Below, piece after piece: positions 11,841 to 22,870 of a stretch of 64,000 nucleotides of DNA. Positions within the stretch are counted from its first letter, which is position 1, and each line of letters opens with the position of its first letter. Position numbers and translations under genes: made by a program. Below the pieces are notes generated by a model. That model worked only from the letters and a program-made list of their open reading frames with translations, was not told where the DNA came from and did no database searches. The stretch comes from Symsagittifera roscoffensis (taxonomy: Eukaryota; Xenacoelomorpha; Acoela; Convolutidae). The stretch is from assembly GCF_963678635.1 (NCBI RefSeq), contig NC_087065.1, positions 65,133,374-65,197,373 on the forward strand, read 5' to 3'.

Positions 11841-12525
11841 TTCATTCCGTAAATTTCAATTGGATTCTCTTCTTTTCTTCTCCAGTAGAAGTGACTTTGG
11901 GTTTCAGCCTTTGGGGTGTGGTTTTATTTTGGTACTGTGGCCAGATAGTGCAATTTGTAGAATCGGAACTGGAAAAGGATGTGAAGAGGTCTGGCTGCTG
12001 CTTGAGACCAATCAGAAGACAATCGTTTAGTGATTTTCCTTGAAATCGGAGCTGATACATTGAAAACAGTCCTGCACTTTGTTTGTGTTGAATCCGACTT
12101 TCAGATTGCATGATCAGTCATGATGAATTACTTCGTGACTGGTATAAGTTGATCTGACACAGTTAACGTTTCGAATAGGCTATTGTCAACCGTCTCTTGG
12201 AAGAAATCGTTGTTATATTGGTTCTTAGCTTCACAATTTTGTCCTAGCTTCTTTTCATTGAAAGTGAATTGCCGGAAAGATTGCGTCCTGACTCATATCG
12301 GGCAATCATTTGTTCGTGATTTCGTCGTAGATTCCCTGTAATTTGTTGATGCTCAATCTCTGTATAGCTCGTCATCTGAGCCAGAAGTCATAGTCATATT
12401 GAAAGGTCGATAAACACTCAACCTCGTTATATGGGTGTTGGGATTCAGGACTTGAAGAAATAACTTCAAATTCTCAGTATCAGGTGGCCTGGCTGTCAAG
12501 GAAATTGATTCGAGTGCTTTTGTGT

Positions 12526-12830
12526 TTAGTCTCTATGGTCGGTATCAGCAACACCTGAGATTGGCCAACCAAGAACCGTGTTGGTCAACAGTATTGTTCC
12601 TACCTTGATGTTGCGTGACTTCACAATGTAAGTGCAGACGGATTGTCCAAGCATGAGATCATTGCTGAGCTTTCGTAGGTCGGTTGCCGCAAGTTTCGTA
12701 TTCGTATGCTCGTGATCTGTGGTGTTTTCCAACACCCCACAAGAAACTTTGAATTGTTACCAGACTTTGGTAGAATTGTGAGGTTCATTTTTCCATGGGT
12801 AGACATAGCGCTCTTCTGCTTCACTCCAAT
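12526..12830 (-). pseudogene. Pao protease region (copy 1)
   Basis: One frame reads KSRNIKVGTILLTNTVLGWPISG, close to the conserved '...T.LGW..SG' that ends the retropepsin-like region of Pao Pol. A neighbouring frame with NLTILPKSG and SSAMISCLDNPSALTL carries the part just upstream. The catalytic Asp motif is not clearly preserved. A diverged duplicate lies at about 14925-15220. Confidence 0.55.
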
Positions 12831-14033
12831 TGAGCGATCTGGAGATTATATTTGTTTGATACCAAGCCGGTGCTTGGCTTGTAGGGTGATGACGTTTGTC
12901 TGAGTAGAAATATAAGCGAGCGCCATCAAGTGATAAACTCGACCATTCTGAGATCGATTTTTGATGTTTGCTGTTGGATGAGCTGTGATGGTTCCAACTC
13001 GGTTGATTTGAAGGCCGTCTATTGTCGCTGTGAGCTGACTAGATCTGCCATGAAGCGTTGCTTGATGGTTCTTTTGATATGTCTTGCACAGTCAACCAAT
13101 TGAAGCACATGGAAGCCTGACAGGCAAACAAATGACTGACAGGCAAACAATTGAAGCACATCTTATTGCTGAAATCAATCCTTGGCCAAGTATCGAGATA
13201 CAGCCGGAGGAGGCAAAAAACCCAAGCTATTCCTCCAGTTTTGGAATTGATACGTAATATGTGCCCCAACATTATCATCTCATTCCAAATTTCCATCTCA
13301 TTTGTTTTGGATTAGAATCGTCGGCCTTATCCCAAGGGGGACAAAACATAGTCTCAAGTTGCTTGCTATGATCTGGCGAGTGATTGTAGGTAATCAATAC
13401 TTTTCCGCAAAGCTAATGAGATGCCATTTCATCATTTCTGGTAGGCTTTTGTATGTCTTTCTTCTCTTTTTAGCGTGTTTCAGCTGACCAGAAGATGCTG
13501 GGTAGAGTCATTTTTTGTGTTTTAGCCATTTGACCCGGGTCGATTTTTGAATTTTTCTGTCGAAAGTGACCCTATTAGGGCGCAAGTGAAATCATCTTGA
13601 TTCTTTTAGAAAAATTCTAGGGGTATCTGGATGTTTCCTGTCAAGGAAGCAATCTAGTGAAGCGATCTAGAGCCGTTTGCTTCCAATTTCTGATATGCTC
13701 GATCAGAAAATAACTCAAACTTGGCTTTTTTTTGGTAAAATTGATCTCGAAATTTCATCTCGAACGAAAATGATTTTGTGTCTAATTCATGCGTAGTCCA
13801 CTTCAAGCAATTAAGCTGAATGAAAATGCCAAAGTTTAGTTGCCTCTGTTGTCTTTTTTAAGCATTTTACAAGCGTTCGGAGTTGACCAGAGTTTGACTT
13901 GGGACTTCGTGAAATCTATTTCCTAAAAAGTTCGATCCTCGGCAAAAATCTACGCAATTCATCAGGCATCTGTTGGGGTCCGAATGCTCCAGAAAATGTA
14001 TCCCAATTGAGCTCAATGGTTTCAAAGCTGTGG

Positions 14034-14234
14034 TCAATTTCTGCTAAGAATGATACTCTGGAGGATGCTCATGTCTGGTTTCCCTTTATCTGCACCATCC
14101 ATGTAGTCATCAATGTAGAACGACTTGCAATTTGCTAGCTTTGTCTTTTCATTATCTCTTTTTTCGTCGGTGTCTGACAAAACTAAGTTCGTATGGTTTG
14201 ATAAATAATTGAAGCTATGCAGTAGATGGCGCAA
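14034..14234 (-). pseudogene. Pao reverse-transcriptase palm (copy 2)
   Basis: Identical translation to the copy at 11640-11840, including FYIDDYMDGA. It exists because of the 2.39 kb tandem duplication. Confidence 0.6.
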
Positions 14235-14924
14235 TTCATTCCGTAAATTTCAATTGGATTCTCTTCTTTTCTTCTCCAGTAGAAGTGACTTTGGGTTTCA
14301 GCCTTTGGGGTGTGGTTTTATTTTGGTGCTGTGGCCAGATAGTGCAATTTGTAGAATCGGAACTGGACAAGGATGTGAAGAGGTCTGGCTGCTGCTTGAG
14401 ACCAATCAGAAGACAATCGTTTAGTGATTTTCCTTGAAATCGGAGCTGATACATTGAAAACAGTCCTGCACTTTGTTTGTGTTGAATCCGACTTTCAAGT
14501 TGCATGATCAGTCATGATGAATTACTTCGTGACTGGTATAAGTTGATCTGACACAGTTAACGTCTCGAATAGGCTATTGTCAACCATCTCTTGGAAGAAA
14601 TCGTTGTTATATTGGTTCTTAGCTTCACAATTTTGTCCTAGCTTCTTTTCATTGAAAGTGAATTGCCGGAAAGATTGCGTCCTGACTCATATAGGGCAAT
14701 CATTTGTTCGTGATTTCGTCGTAGATTCCCTGTAATTTGCTGATGCTCAATCTCTGTATAGCTCGACATCTGAGCCAGAGGTTATAGTCACATTGAAAGG
14801 TCGATAAACACTCAACCTCGTTATATGGGTGTTGGGATTCAGGACTTGAAGAAATAACTTCAATTTCTCAGTATCAGGTGGCCTGGCTGTCAAGGAAATC
14901 GATTCGAGTGCTTTTGTGTTGTGT

Positions 14925-15220
14925 CTCTATGGTCGGTATCAGCAACACCTGAGATTGGCCAGCCAAGGACCGTGTTGGTCAACAGTATTGTTCCTACCTT
15001 GATGTTGCGTGACTTCACAATGTAAGTGCAGACGGATTGTCCATGCATGAGATCATTGCTGAGCTTTCAAAGGTCGCTTGCCGCAAGTTTCGTATTCGTA
15101 TGCTCGTGATCTGTGATGTTTTCCAACACCCCACAAGAAACTTTGAATTGTTAACAGACTTTGGTAGAATTGTGAGGTTCATTTTTCCATGGGTAGACAT
15201 AGCGCTCTTCTGCTTCACTC
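14925..15220 (-). pseudogene. Pao protease region (copy 2)
   Basis: Duplicate of the region at 12526-12830 with a few substitutions. The frame at 15015-15218 again shows NLTILPKS and SSAMISCMDNPSALTL. Confidence 0.5.
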
Positions 15221-15398
15221 CAATTGAGCGATGTGGAGATTATGTTTGTTTGATACCAATTGGTGCTTGGCTTGTAGGGTGATGACGTTTGTCTGAGTAG
15301 AAATATAAGCGAGCGCCATCAAGTGATAAACTCGACTATTCTGAGATCGATTTTTGATGTTTGCTGTTGGAAGGCCGTCTATTGTCGCTGTGAGCTGA

Positions 15399-15704
15399 CT
15401 AGATCTGCCATGAAGCGTTGCTTGATGGTTCTTTTGACATGTCTTGCACAGTCAACCAATTGAAGCACATGGAAGCCTGACAGGCAAACAAATGACTGAC
15501 AGGCAAACAATTGAAGCACATCTTACTGCTGATCTCAAAATTCTTTTCTTCTGTTGTTGTAATCAATTTGTGTATCTCACACTGCCGAATTAGATGTCTG
15601 TTGTGGTAAAGAGAAGCCATTCTTGGAAGAACGATTCTTTCTGTTAAGAACCTCTGCTGCTCTCGCTCTGGTTTATGGGGCCTGGAAAGAGATCCTTGAA
15701 CCAC
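15399..15704 (-). pseudogene. Pao nucleocapsid-like Cys motif
   Basis: The 101-codon frame ends with KMCFNCLPVSHLFAC followed by a second Cys pair region. This fits the 'C.NCL..GH....C' first knuckle of Pao Gag-Pol. A partial duplicate (MCFNCLPVSHLFAC) at about 13090-13165 forms the start of the tandem unit. Confidence 0.6.
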
Positions 15705-15774
15705 CTCTAAAAGACCCGACTCAGTTTTCTAAAAAATCATAACTCGAATAAAGTCAAGAGCTTCAGTCACATCG

Positions 15775-16200
15775 TTAACAGTTTTCCATGCCTTCTGAGT
15801 TCACTATCAAGTTCTTGATGAGGAAGTGACGCAAATCGTTTTTTACTGATCTTTCGAGTGCCTTGATCGATTGCGAAGTCTCATTGAAGACTGAGTGTAG
15901 CTGATCAAGCTGAGATGCGCTCTCCGTTTGAACTGCACTGAATCCATGAATCCTTGACCGGAGCTTCCAAAGAATTACACGATTATTTTGGTATCTCTGC
16001 TCTAGCATTTGGAGCGCTACCTCGAACTTGCTTTGTGTGATCTCCGGGTTCAAGATGATTTTAGAAGCATGGCTTGTCAAGTTACTCTTGAGATACATCA
16101 AAATCTGAACCGGTGACAGCTTTGAAAGATCTGGATATGACTCTTCTGTTTGCTGCGACCGGAACATCGATGGTGGTTTGCTTGTGGATTGAGTCCCTGC
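15775..16200 (-). pseudogene. Pao gag fragment (DUF1759-like)
   Basis: The translation has LSPVQILMYLKSNLTSHASKII, then FEVALQMLEQRYQN, then VQTESASQLDQLHSVFNETSQSI. This helical pattern is typical of the BEL/Pao Gag region annotated as DUF1759. The frame continues upstream to 16311, but that N-terminal part (EYGAGEFPLPTRPPAGAGT) resembles p1 of the adjacent Gypsy element. The open frame is therefore a chance fusion of two elements. Confidence 0.7.
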
Positions 16201-16380
16201 TCCTGCTGGTGGTCTAGTCGGAAGGGGAAACTCTCCCGCACCATATTCCGTGTTGTTGCTCAAGCCGCCAGGGTTTCTCGCAAAGTCATATCCTCTCAGG
16301 CCTCCATCCACATTCCAGGCTATCTGGTCTGCTCTCGATTTGATATTCCATCTGAAGTGTAGCCCACCATCAACACAGCT

Positions 16381-16557
16381 TCAATTGTCGACTCCTTGCA
16401 TTTTCCCGTGCGCTTCCGGTTGCAGAATGGCATTCAACATTACCGCCACTCTTTCGTCCTCTTGTGTATAATCGAGTTCCCTCAAGCGCTTGTATAGCTC
16501 ATCGAGGGTAGGTTTTTTCAGCGCTGCTGGCATAGACTTGCAGAAGCGATCCGCCAT
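16381..16557 (-). CDS. p1-like post-pol protein of element I, truncated
   Basis: A 58-codon frame from an ATG at 16557 begins MADRFCKSMP and contains LDELYKRLRELDYTQED followed by AVMLNAIL. This aligns with p1 of element II (DAIYRRLMDRDFALED ... VVMLMTALI). It lies about 270 bp after the pol stop, the same place as p1 in element II. The frame ends at a TGA, but related sequence (GEFPLPTRPP, compare GEMPMPSKPK in p1) resumes in another frame near 16250. So it is a frameshifted, truncated copy. Function unknown. Confidence 0.55.
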   Translation of the reverse strand: MADRFCKSMPAALKKPTLDELYKRLRELDYTQEDERVAVMLNAILQPEAHGKMQGVDN

Positions 16558-16826
16558 CGTTGCTTCTTCTCAAGCAATCCAACGTATCAACAAACTCAAG
16601 AAATACCTTCCACAAACCAACTCAAGAAATACCTTTCCCAAACCTACTCAAGAAATACCTTCCCAGTTAAACTCGAGAAATATCTTCCTTTGGTACTGCT
16701 AGTCAAGATCCGTTCGAAATCTTTCATATTTTGTTCGAGTAAGTGTAGCTTGATTGTCAATCCAATTCACAAACAAAATGAAAAACCTGTGTCTCCTTAC
16801 TCAAGACTTTCATGCCCATTCCAAGC
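16558..16826 (-). repeat. Pol-p1 spacer with four short direct repeats
   Basis: Four copies of a motif close to GGAAGGTATTTCTTGAG (minus strand) occur at about 28-bp spacing between 16582 and 16690. The stretch separates the pol stop from the p1 start codon. It could hold signals for expressing the downstream gene; this is inference. Confidence 0.6.
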
Positions 16827-17825
16827 TCAGGCGATACTCAAGTAGTACTTCTTGTGTAGGCGCACCATTATCTCCGTTTCTGCAAAGACCACGTGCAAGA
16901 TGGCGTATAGTTCCCTAGTGCTCGACTTACACCTGTTTGGATCGTAGACCCGCATTGAGACCTCTCGTATCCCTCTTTCGACCATGAAGTCCCTCAACCT
17001 CGTTAGTGCGAGCATCACATGCTCGGGTTCTATCGTGTTCCTTTCATTGACCCTCGTCACCAAAAAACACAAGTATTTACCAGGAACTTGTGAAATTGAA
17101 GGGGGAAGCGCAGCCATTCCACCCAACCCCAGTCTCTGCCTAAAAAGAAACTCTACGTTCTGATAATCTCTTTTGAAATCTGCTTCCAGTCTCGTGTTGA
17201 AGCTCATGCCCGCTGTTATGCAGATCGCACTAGTCCTATCTGACAAAATGAAGTCGCTGTCTATGATCAGGATGTTCTCTGAATACTCATTCGGTATCTC
17301 GAACTTTGTCTTGAAACTTCTTCCTATGGTAGGCTCAGCTTCCTCCTGATCCAGTTCCAACCCGTTTGTCTCTCTCACTTCCCTGAGCTTCTTTATCATC
17401 AAACTTTCGGTGTAGGTAAGTCCTGCACCAACTCCCCGGACAAAAATATTTATCGACGTTCCCGTCGATGGTGCTGGGTTCAAGTTATCCTGAGTTATTT
17501 CCAGTGGCCGGTCAGTGGCTGTCCAACTAAATAGTGGATTTTCTGTTTTCACATGTTTCATTGCTGATATGTCGATTTGCTGGATATTCTGCGCTTCCTT
17601 CTCGTCAGTCTCAAGGTTATGCATCCATTCCAGTATTTTCAGGTTTGTATTTTCTCTTCTTTCTATCTCGCTTTGTTCCAGGTCTACTTCCCGCTCTGGC
17701 ACGGAGTAGTCCTCTTGCAAGGAATGCTCACTTTCGTTGATGATCTGCCACTCTTCATCGCCTACCAGTTCGCCCACATTCACCCGCATCTCGCTTATCT
17801 CCTCGGGTTGTATCTTGTCAATCAA
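16827..17825 (-). pseudogene. Pol C-terminal extension with macro (TARG1-like) domain
   Basis: An open frame of 332 codons continues the pol C-terminus after a frameshift; its first in-frame codon here is not an ATG. The first 180 residues are acidic linker (RVNVGELVGDEEW, NLKILEWMHN). Residues about 182-332 fit a macro-domain pattern: ILIIDSDFIL, then SAICITAGMSFNTRLEADFKRDY, then GKYLCFLVTRV, EHVMLALTRLRDF, REVSMRVYDP and ELYAILHVVFAET. The order matches the ADP-ribose-binding TARG1/OARD1 branch. The Gly-rich phosphate loops of that family are replaced, so ADP-ribose binding or hydrolysis is uncertain. Element II retains only its last codons. Confidence 0.55.
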
Positions 17826-17987
17826 GAAGTCGTCACCTTACCTGTTGTACCTCATGCCTGTCCGTTTTCCATCGCCTTTTCTTGTCCCTGTGGTCATTGG
17901 TAAGTCTGGATCTGTCCAATTTGGTACATTGTTCTGCTCCGAATCATTCCAATCTTCCTCCGCGAAAGATCTTCCGTCCGAATTTAC

Positions 17988-18758
17988 CTATATTTTCTCG
18001 TTATCATCCATGCTCACGTCCTCGTTGCCATCATTCTTCTCTCTGGTGCCTTTCTCGTTCACCTCCCACGCTGTCTCTACCAGTAGATACTCGATTCCTT
18101 CCATGTTCTGTGGTACACGCCAGTCTTCCGGAGATGGGACGTGAGGTTCCACATTTTCGTAGTTCGCCCCACGCCCTGTACTCAAGCGATAGAATCGGCC
18201 CTGCTGGTGTACCTCCCTTATCATAAAAGGTCCTCTCCATGTTTTCAGTAACTTTTTAGTCGTTTTTGGAGGTTTGATATTCTGGAACACCCAGATGTAT
18301 TGTCCCACAGCATACGGTTTCGCCTGAAGTATTTTTTCATCGTACTTTTTTCCTCTCATTTGTGCCTGCGCCGTGTTCCTTCTAGAGAGCTCGTTGAATT
18401 CCTGTTGTCTCCTGACCGCTTCTTTCACGTACGCCTGAGGCGATGTGTTTTTCCCTTCGTATTCCGGATAGAAGAATGTCACGGGCATCGCTCTGTCCCT
18501 GCCAGTTAACATCATGAAAAGACTGATCCCTGTTGTTGAGTGCTGCGTGCTTTTATACGACCCTAACACTTGCGGCAGATACTTATCCCAATCTGTCATG
18601 TATCTCGAGCAAAATACCCTGAGCATGTTCACCAGTGATGTCTTCTGCCTCTCCACTAACCCGGTTTCGTTTGAGGATGTTAGGTTGTTGAATGCGCTTG
18701 AGCAATGTGGGATCTCCTCCTCAGTTCTTTTGTCAGGTCCCCGCAAAGGCTTTCCCAT
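17988..18758 (-). pseudogene. Integrase C-terminal half, element I
   Basis: The frame contains NETGLVERQ, equivalent to the 'TNG.VER.N' helix with the catalytic Glu. It continues with YMTDWDKYLPQVLGSYKS and STTGISLFMMLTGRD, typical of Gypsy integrases. The basic region, GPFMIREVHQQGRFYRLS (an SH3-like or 'GPY/F' module) and an acidic tail follow. The first Asp lies in an adjacent frame upstream at 18810-18992. Confidence 0.8.
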
Positions 18759-18809
18759 TGTCCAATGGTAATGTCATCGGACAACCATATCGTGATATCC
18801 GGTGCGTTA

Positions 18810-18992
18810 TCAATCCGGTGTGATCACAAGTCTCTTCCAGTGAGGTCGTCTGACATGGTACCGCTTCGTAAAGTGGTCTATAATTACCAGTATTTGATTG
18901 TATCCCGAGTCGGTCTTGCAGATCTTCTGATGGTCTATCTGCACGACCTCGTTAAATTCCGATATTTCTACGGACTTAAGTGGGAATTTCAT
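18810..18992 (-). pseudogene. Integrase core fragment, element I
   Basis: NEVVQIDHQKIC followed by GYNQILVIIDHFTKRY matches the first catalytic Asp block of Gypsy integrases. The frame breaks before the second Asp. Confidence 0.75.
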
Positions 18993-19006
18993 TTATCTAG
19001 GTTCTT

Positions 19007-19444
19007 TTAGTTGCAAACACGACAAACATGCGCACATGCGATCACCCAACTTTCGCAAGCCTTTCTCAACCCTGGCCAATCAAACCTGTGTAGTATTCGT
19101 TGCTGTACATTTATCCCCTGATGTCCCATCTGGTCGTGCAATCTGATCAACACTTCCGTCTGGTAAAGTTGTGGTAGTATGATTAGATTATGCCTGTGTA
19201 ATATCTTCTCCTCATCTTTCCTCCTACAGGCTACCACACCATCAGCTGTGTGATAGAGTAAGTCCCTTTTCTCTTGGTAGAACTGGCTCATGATCTTGTA
19301 ACTACCCTCATTCAGGTCGCGTTTCTCCTTGACTCCCGTCCGGATCCATTTGGAGAGGTTGCTCGTCATCTTGTCATTCTTCTGGGCTCGTATCAGATCC
19401 GACAGTCTGTATCTCGCTTTGACGTGTTCCTTCAATGCCATCAT
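19007..19444 (-). pseudogene. Integrase zinc-binding (HHCC) region, element I
   Basis: The frame shows LHDQMGHQG (two His) and then a C-x3-C near the end (CAHVCRVC), the HHCC N-terminal domain. Upstream is a linker beginning ARYRLSDLIRAQKNDKMTSNL, colinear with element II. Confidence 0.75.
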
Positions 19445-20290
19445 TTGACCATTCAGTTCTCCGGGACTGTGGATGTCGTCTTTTAGCTTAACGCAAACTA
19501 TCCTTCTCAGGACCTCCCTTCAATCATCCGGTTCCAGGTTCGTCCTTACATTTGAATTGCACGATAGCTCCCTGAATGGTTTCCTTGACACCGCTATTTT
19601 CTCTAGCTCTTCTCCTCCGTACGCACCCTGTTGCTCTAGGTTGTACGTCATTGAGGAAGGGCCAGTTTGTAGTTCTCTGTCGTGGTGCCTCATTTTCTCT
19701 TCTGCTAATATCATGCTAAGACTGTCTTGGTCATCACTATTCTTCTCTGAGTCATCCTCCCATTCTTCTGACTCCCCGGACAAATTCTTTTCCTCACTAT
19801 CTTCTTTTGTTTTCGGCCACTCCCCGGACTCTTGATCTAGTCCGAGGTGTTCGGCTTCCTCCTTGAATGACCACTTCTTCTTCCAAAACGTAGTCCGTCT
19901 TAGTATGTCTTCCGGAATTTTCTCGACCAATGTTCGCACAACTCAACTTCTTTGTCGTCAGGTTGCTCTCCTGTCATTGAGTCCTCGCCATGAGCTGCTT
20001 CTCCTCTTTTCAATATAGTGACTTGCGGTTTGTCTTTGTCATCGTTCCGGACTACATGTTTGTCGTCTGCTAGTTTCTCGAGTAGTCTCCTCAAACCCTC
20101 TCCTAATGTCACTCTTCCCTGTCTCGGTCGTAGCTTTTTACTCCTAATATTTTCCTCACTATCTTCGACTTTAGCATCATTTCCATTGGCAGCCCTGGAT
20201 TTCTCTTCAGAATTTTTTTCGCCTGATGTTCAGCTGGTAGCTCGGGATGGTCTTCTATTGGTTTCCTTGACTTGTCAAGCCACCTCGTGA
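19445..20290 (-). pseudogene. Pol linker between RNase H and integrase, element I
   Basis: Acidic, Ser/Glu-rich sequence in two overlapping frames, with repeated 'NLSGES'-like stretches. It aligns by content and position with the 43154-43900 linker of element II. No enzymatic motif is seen. Confidence 0.55.
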
Positions 20291-20880
20291 GTGGAAAACT
20301 GTCATACGTCTCCTAGTCCGAAAATGAGAAACCATCTTTGATTTCCGGCCTGTCCGCCTCCCTTTGCTCCTGTCTCTCGTAGAATTCCGTCATCTTGCTC
20401 AAGCTGTCGGCATTTTGATGTTTGTCCCTTATCCATCTCCCAATGTAGCTCTGGTCCATTGAGTACGTTTTCAACCCCGTAACTTGATTACTTCGCTACC
20501 CAGATATGCCCTGTGATTTTCTACAAAAGTGACTACCGCAAACATTTCCGCTTTGGGTGCCGCGTATTTGATTTCTGTATCATTCAAGACTTTGCTCTCG
20601 TAAGCTATCAGTCTCAAGAATGTCTTTCCGTTCCACTCCTGTTCTCTTTTCCGTGGGCATCCCTATAACAGGTGCTTCGCGCAATTCTCTCTTTATTCTC
20701 TGAAATGACTCCTCTGCCGCGTTATTCCACGTGAATTTCCACGTGAAGTTGTTGCATTGGTTATACTTTGTCAGCATAGCCCTTGATGAGCTCCCTGTAT
20801 TTGTTCGCAAAACCCAGGAAGCTCATCGATTGATGCTCGTCTTTGGCGATTTGTCAGAACCGCGTCTACTGCATCTGGGT
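20291..20880 (-). pseudogene. RNase H region, element I (badly broken)
   Basis: Scattered frames contain counterparts of element II RNase H: YNQCNNFTWKFTWNNAAEESFQRIKREL in the RT/RNase H connection, then 'SYIGRWI' and 'KHQNADSLSKM'-like pieces at about 20390-20460. Frameshifts and deletions remove much of the catalytic core. Confidence 0.6.
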
Positions 20881-20950
20881 CTGGTCTGATGCCATGCCTG
20901 TCCACCATCCTTCCGAAGCATTTGATCGAGTCCTTGAGTATCTCGCACTT

Positions 20951-21517
20951 TTACGGTTTGCACTTTAGTCCTGACCTCTTCATGCATGCGAACACCTCGT
21001 CTTGTCGTTCGACGTGATCCTCTAGAGTGGGTGTCGCTATCACCACGTCATCCACGTAACACATTACCAAATTGCCATATTTCTTCGTTACCCTTGTCAG
21101 TGCATGTGCTGTCAATTGTTGGAACGTGGCTGTAGCATTGCAAAGGCCAAAGGGCATCCTCTTCCATTGAAACAGTCCCAGCTCGCAAGCAAATCCTGTC
21201 TTGTCCCTGCCCTGTTTCCTCAGTGGTACTTGCCAAAAAGCTGACCCTAAATCAAGAGTTATAAAAATTTTTGCATCTCCTAGCTTCGAGAGGCTCTCAT
21301 CAATCCTAGGTATGGGATAGGCATCCGTCACCGTGAAGGAGTTCAGATACCGAAAATCACAACAAAACCTTAGTTGGTCTCCTTTCTTCTTAACCATTAC
21401 TACTCCACACGCCCACGGTGATTTGCATGGTTCTATCATGTCATACTCTAGTAGGGTCTCTATCTCTTTTCTGCACGCATCCGATTTGTTAGGGGTCATA
21501 CGCGTCGCCCCCTCCAT
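20951..21517 (-). pseudogene. Reverse transcriptase, element I
   Basis: A 188-codon frame holds the RT fingers and palm: LRFCCDFRYLNSFTVTDAYPIP, FITLDLGSAFWQVPL (first catalytic Asp), MPFGLCNATATFQ and VMCYVDDVVIATPT (YVDD). These are canonical Ty3/Gypsy motifs. The frame ends at GLKCKP, where a stop cuts off the thumb. It is highly similar to element II RT. Confidence 0.9.
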
Positions 21518-21559
21518 ATGTGGTACCGCCGACTCCTCAAGCTCTTTCTCTTGTTCAAC

Positions 21560-22021
21560 AAAATTTTAGCATCCAATGTCTGCTTTATGTTCCGACAAAA
21601 CGTCCTGATTCCGATCTAGCACATCCTTGATGGCTTCGAGCTGTTCCTCCGTTACCTTACCCATCAAAAGTTCTACTTCTGGTAATACCGGTTTATCCAT
21701 CTCTAATTCCTCTAGTGTGGGTCTTTCCGGAAATTCGAACAGCTCGAAAGTCCATCGTCTGTCTCTGACTTAAGCGAATTCACAAGATACAGATCTTATC
21801 TCAATGATTCGGGCAATCAAAAACTTCATTTTCTTTCTCATTTTCAAGTTTTCCCAGGTTCCCAGTTTTCCCAGGTAGTGGGTATCCCAGCTTCCTTCCC
21901 CTCTAGATTGTGATTGGTAGATTGGTATATCAAAAGTATTCAACAAGACACTGACGCAGAGGCCACTCTTGGTTATCGAGAAGGATCTTCCTAAAATAGC
22001 AGCACTTTGACTATTCGGCAC
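21560..22021 (-). pseudogene. Protease-RT linker, element I
   Basis: A frame starting MPNSQSAAILGRSFSITKSGLCVSVLL matches the element II segment 'NPNSQSSVILGRSFSVTRNGLCVSVLL'. The region between protease and RT is thus conserved but shifted by indels. Confidence 0.65.
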
Positions 22022-22480
22022 TATGCATAGTTAGTTCGTTATAGTTTTTCATCCGCAAACTTGCTATTGCCACCTCATTCGCTTTCAGCTTTACCATCCT
22101 ACTCAAGAAAACTGGAGCCTTATTTTCATTCGCCATTATCAAACTTACCGGTTTAATTACGTACTTCATTACCGGGTTCGGAATCCTGAACATCGCATTG
22201 TTAGGATCAATTGTCACATCGAAATTCCTGATGAAATCTCTGCCTAAAATGGATTGGTCAGACTCATCTAGATTCTCCACCACCAGAAAGCTCATCCACA
22301 AATTGCGTTCCCCCACATTTAGTGCTATTATTGGTGTCTTGCTTAGAACCCGCAGCGCCCCTTTGTTTGCCGCTGACAGCCGTATTCTTGAGTCTATCAA
22401 GTCATCTTTATCGAAATCCATTTTTTCCGTTTTTCAATTGGTATGACACTCAAGACGGCTCCTGTGTCCAATAACCCGCG
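22011..22480 (-). pseudogene. Aspartic protease, element I
   Basis: At about 22440-22480 the minus strand reads LLDTGAVLSVIP, the retropepsin DTGA catalytic motif. After a frameshift, the 22011-22421 frame continues with TPIIALNVGERNLWMSFLVVENL and ILGRDFIRNFDV. The latter is the 'ILG.DF' flap-distal motif of Gypsy proteases. Confidence 0.8.
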
Positions 22481-22870
22481 CAGTTGAGTCTTTTTTCCGC
22501 TTATGTCCTGTACGTGTGCAGATACGTCTGCCTCAGCTCCCAGATGCATCGCATCTTCTTCTACATAGCGCAATGTCCGATCGATCTCACTTTTAGTTCT
22601 TCTCTACCAACGTAGATTTGCCCGGCTAGGTCTTCATCACACGTTATCATCGTTTTTGTGTAGATGTTTTTTCCATCTAAATTCAACATGACCTCATGTG
22701 GACCATTGGCTTCCGTGTATCCGTTGTCTATGCGTGTATCTGTTGTCTATGTTTACAACCACCTCTCGTGAGTAATGCACTTGAAGCTCTAGAAGGGGTT
22801 TGCTGGCTTATTGCGCTCAAGAAATCCGCGTACACATCTATGTGCACTATTTTATGATCACCCGGTTCTT

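Larger units (their letters stand above)
10774..13167. repeat. Tandem duplication in Pao element, copy 1 (2394 bp)
   Basis: From 'gctgaaatcaatccttgg' this copy matches 13168-15528 almost base for base, at a constant offset of 2394. It carries 33 bp near 12966 that copy 2 lacks. Differences are few, so the duplication is much younger than the decay of the reading frames. Confidence 0.93.
13168..15528. repeat. Tandem duplication in Pao element, copy 2 (2361 bp)
   Basis: This is the second copy of the unit and lacks 33 bp near 15364. It ends at 'catcttactgctga', after which the sequence continues uniquely into the gag/zinc-knuckle region. Confidence 0.93.
9110..16230 (-). mobile_element. Decayed BEL/Pao LTR retrotransposon
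   Basis: Reading the minus strand from 16.2 kb down, the order is a gag with the Pao-type (DUF1759-like) region, Cys-rich knuckles, a protease region, RT with YIDD, RNase H and integrase. That is the BEL/Pao gene order. All frames are broken. A 2.39 kb segment from the zinc-knuckle region to the RT/RNase H border is tandemly duplicated. I did not find LTRs. At its 5' end it abuts the truncated p1 gene of Gypsy element I, so one element was cut by or joined to the other near 16.2 kb. Confidence 0.8.

Noticed and set aside
15775-16311. 178-codon frame as a single gag gene
   Set aside because: Its N-terminal 45 residues resemble p1 of the Gypsy family and the rest is Pao gag; it is a fusion across an element boundary.
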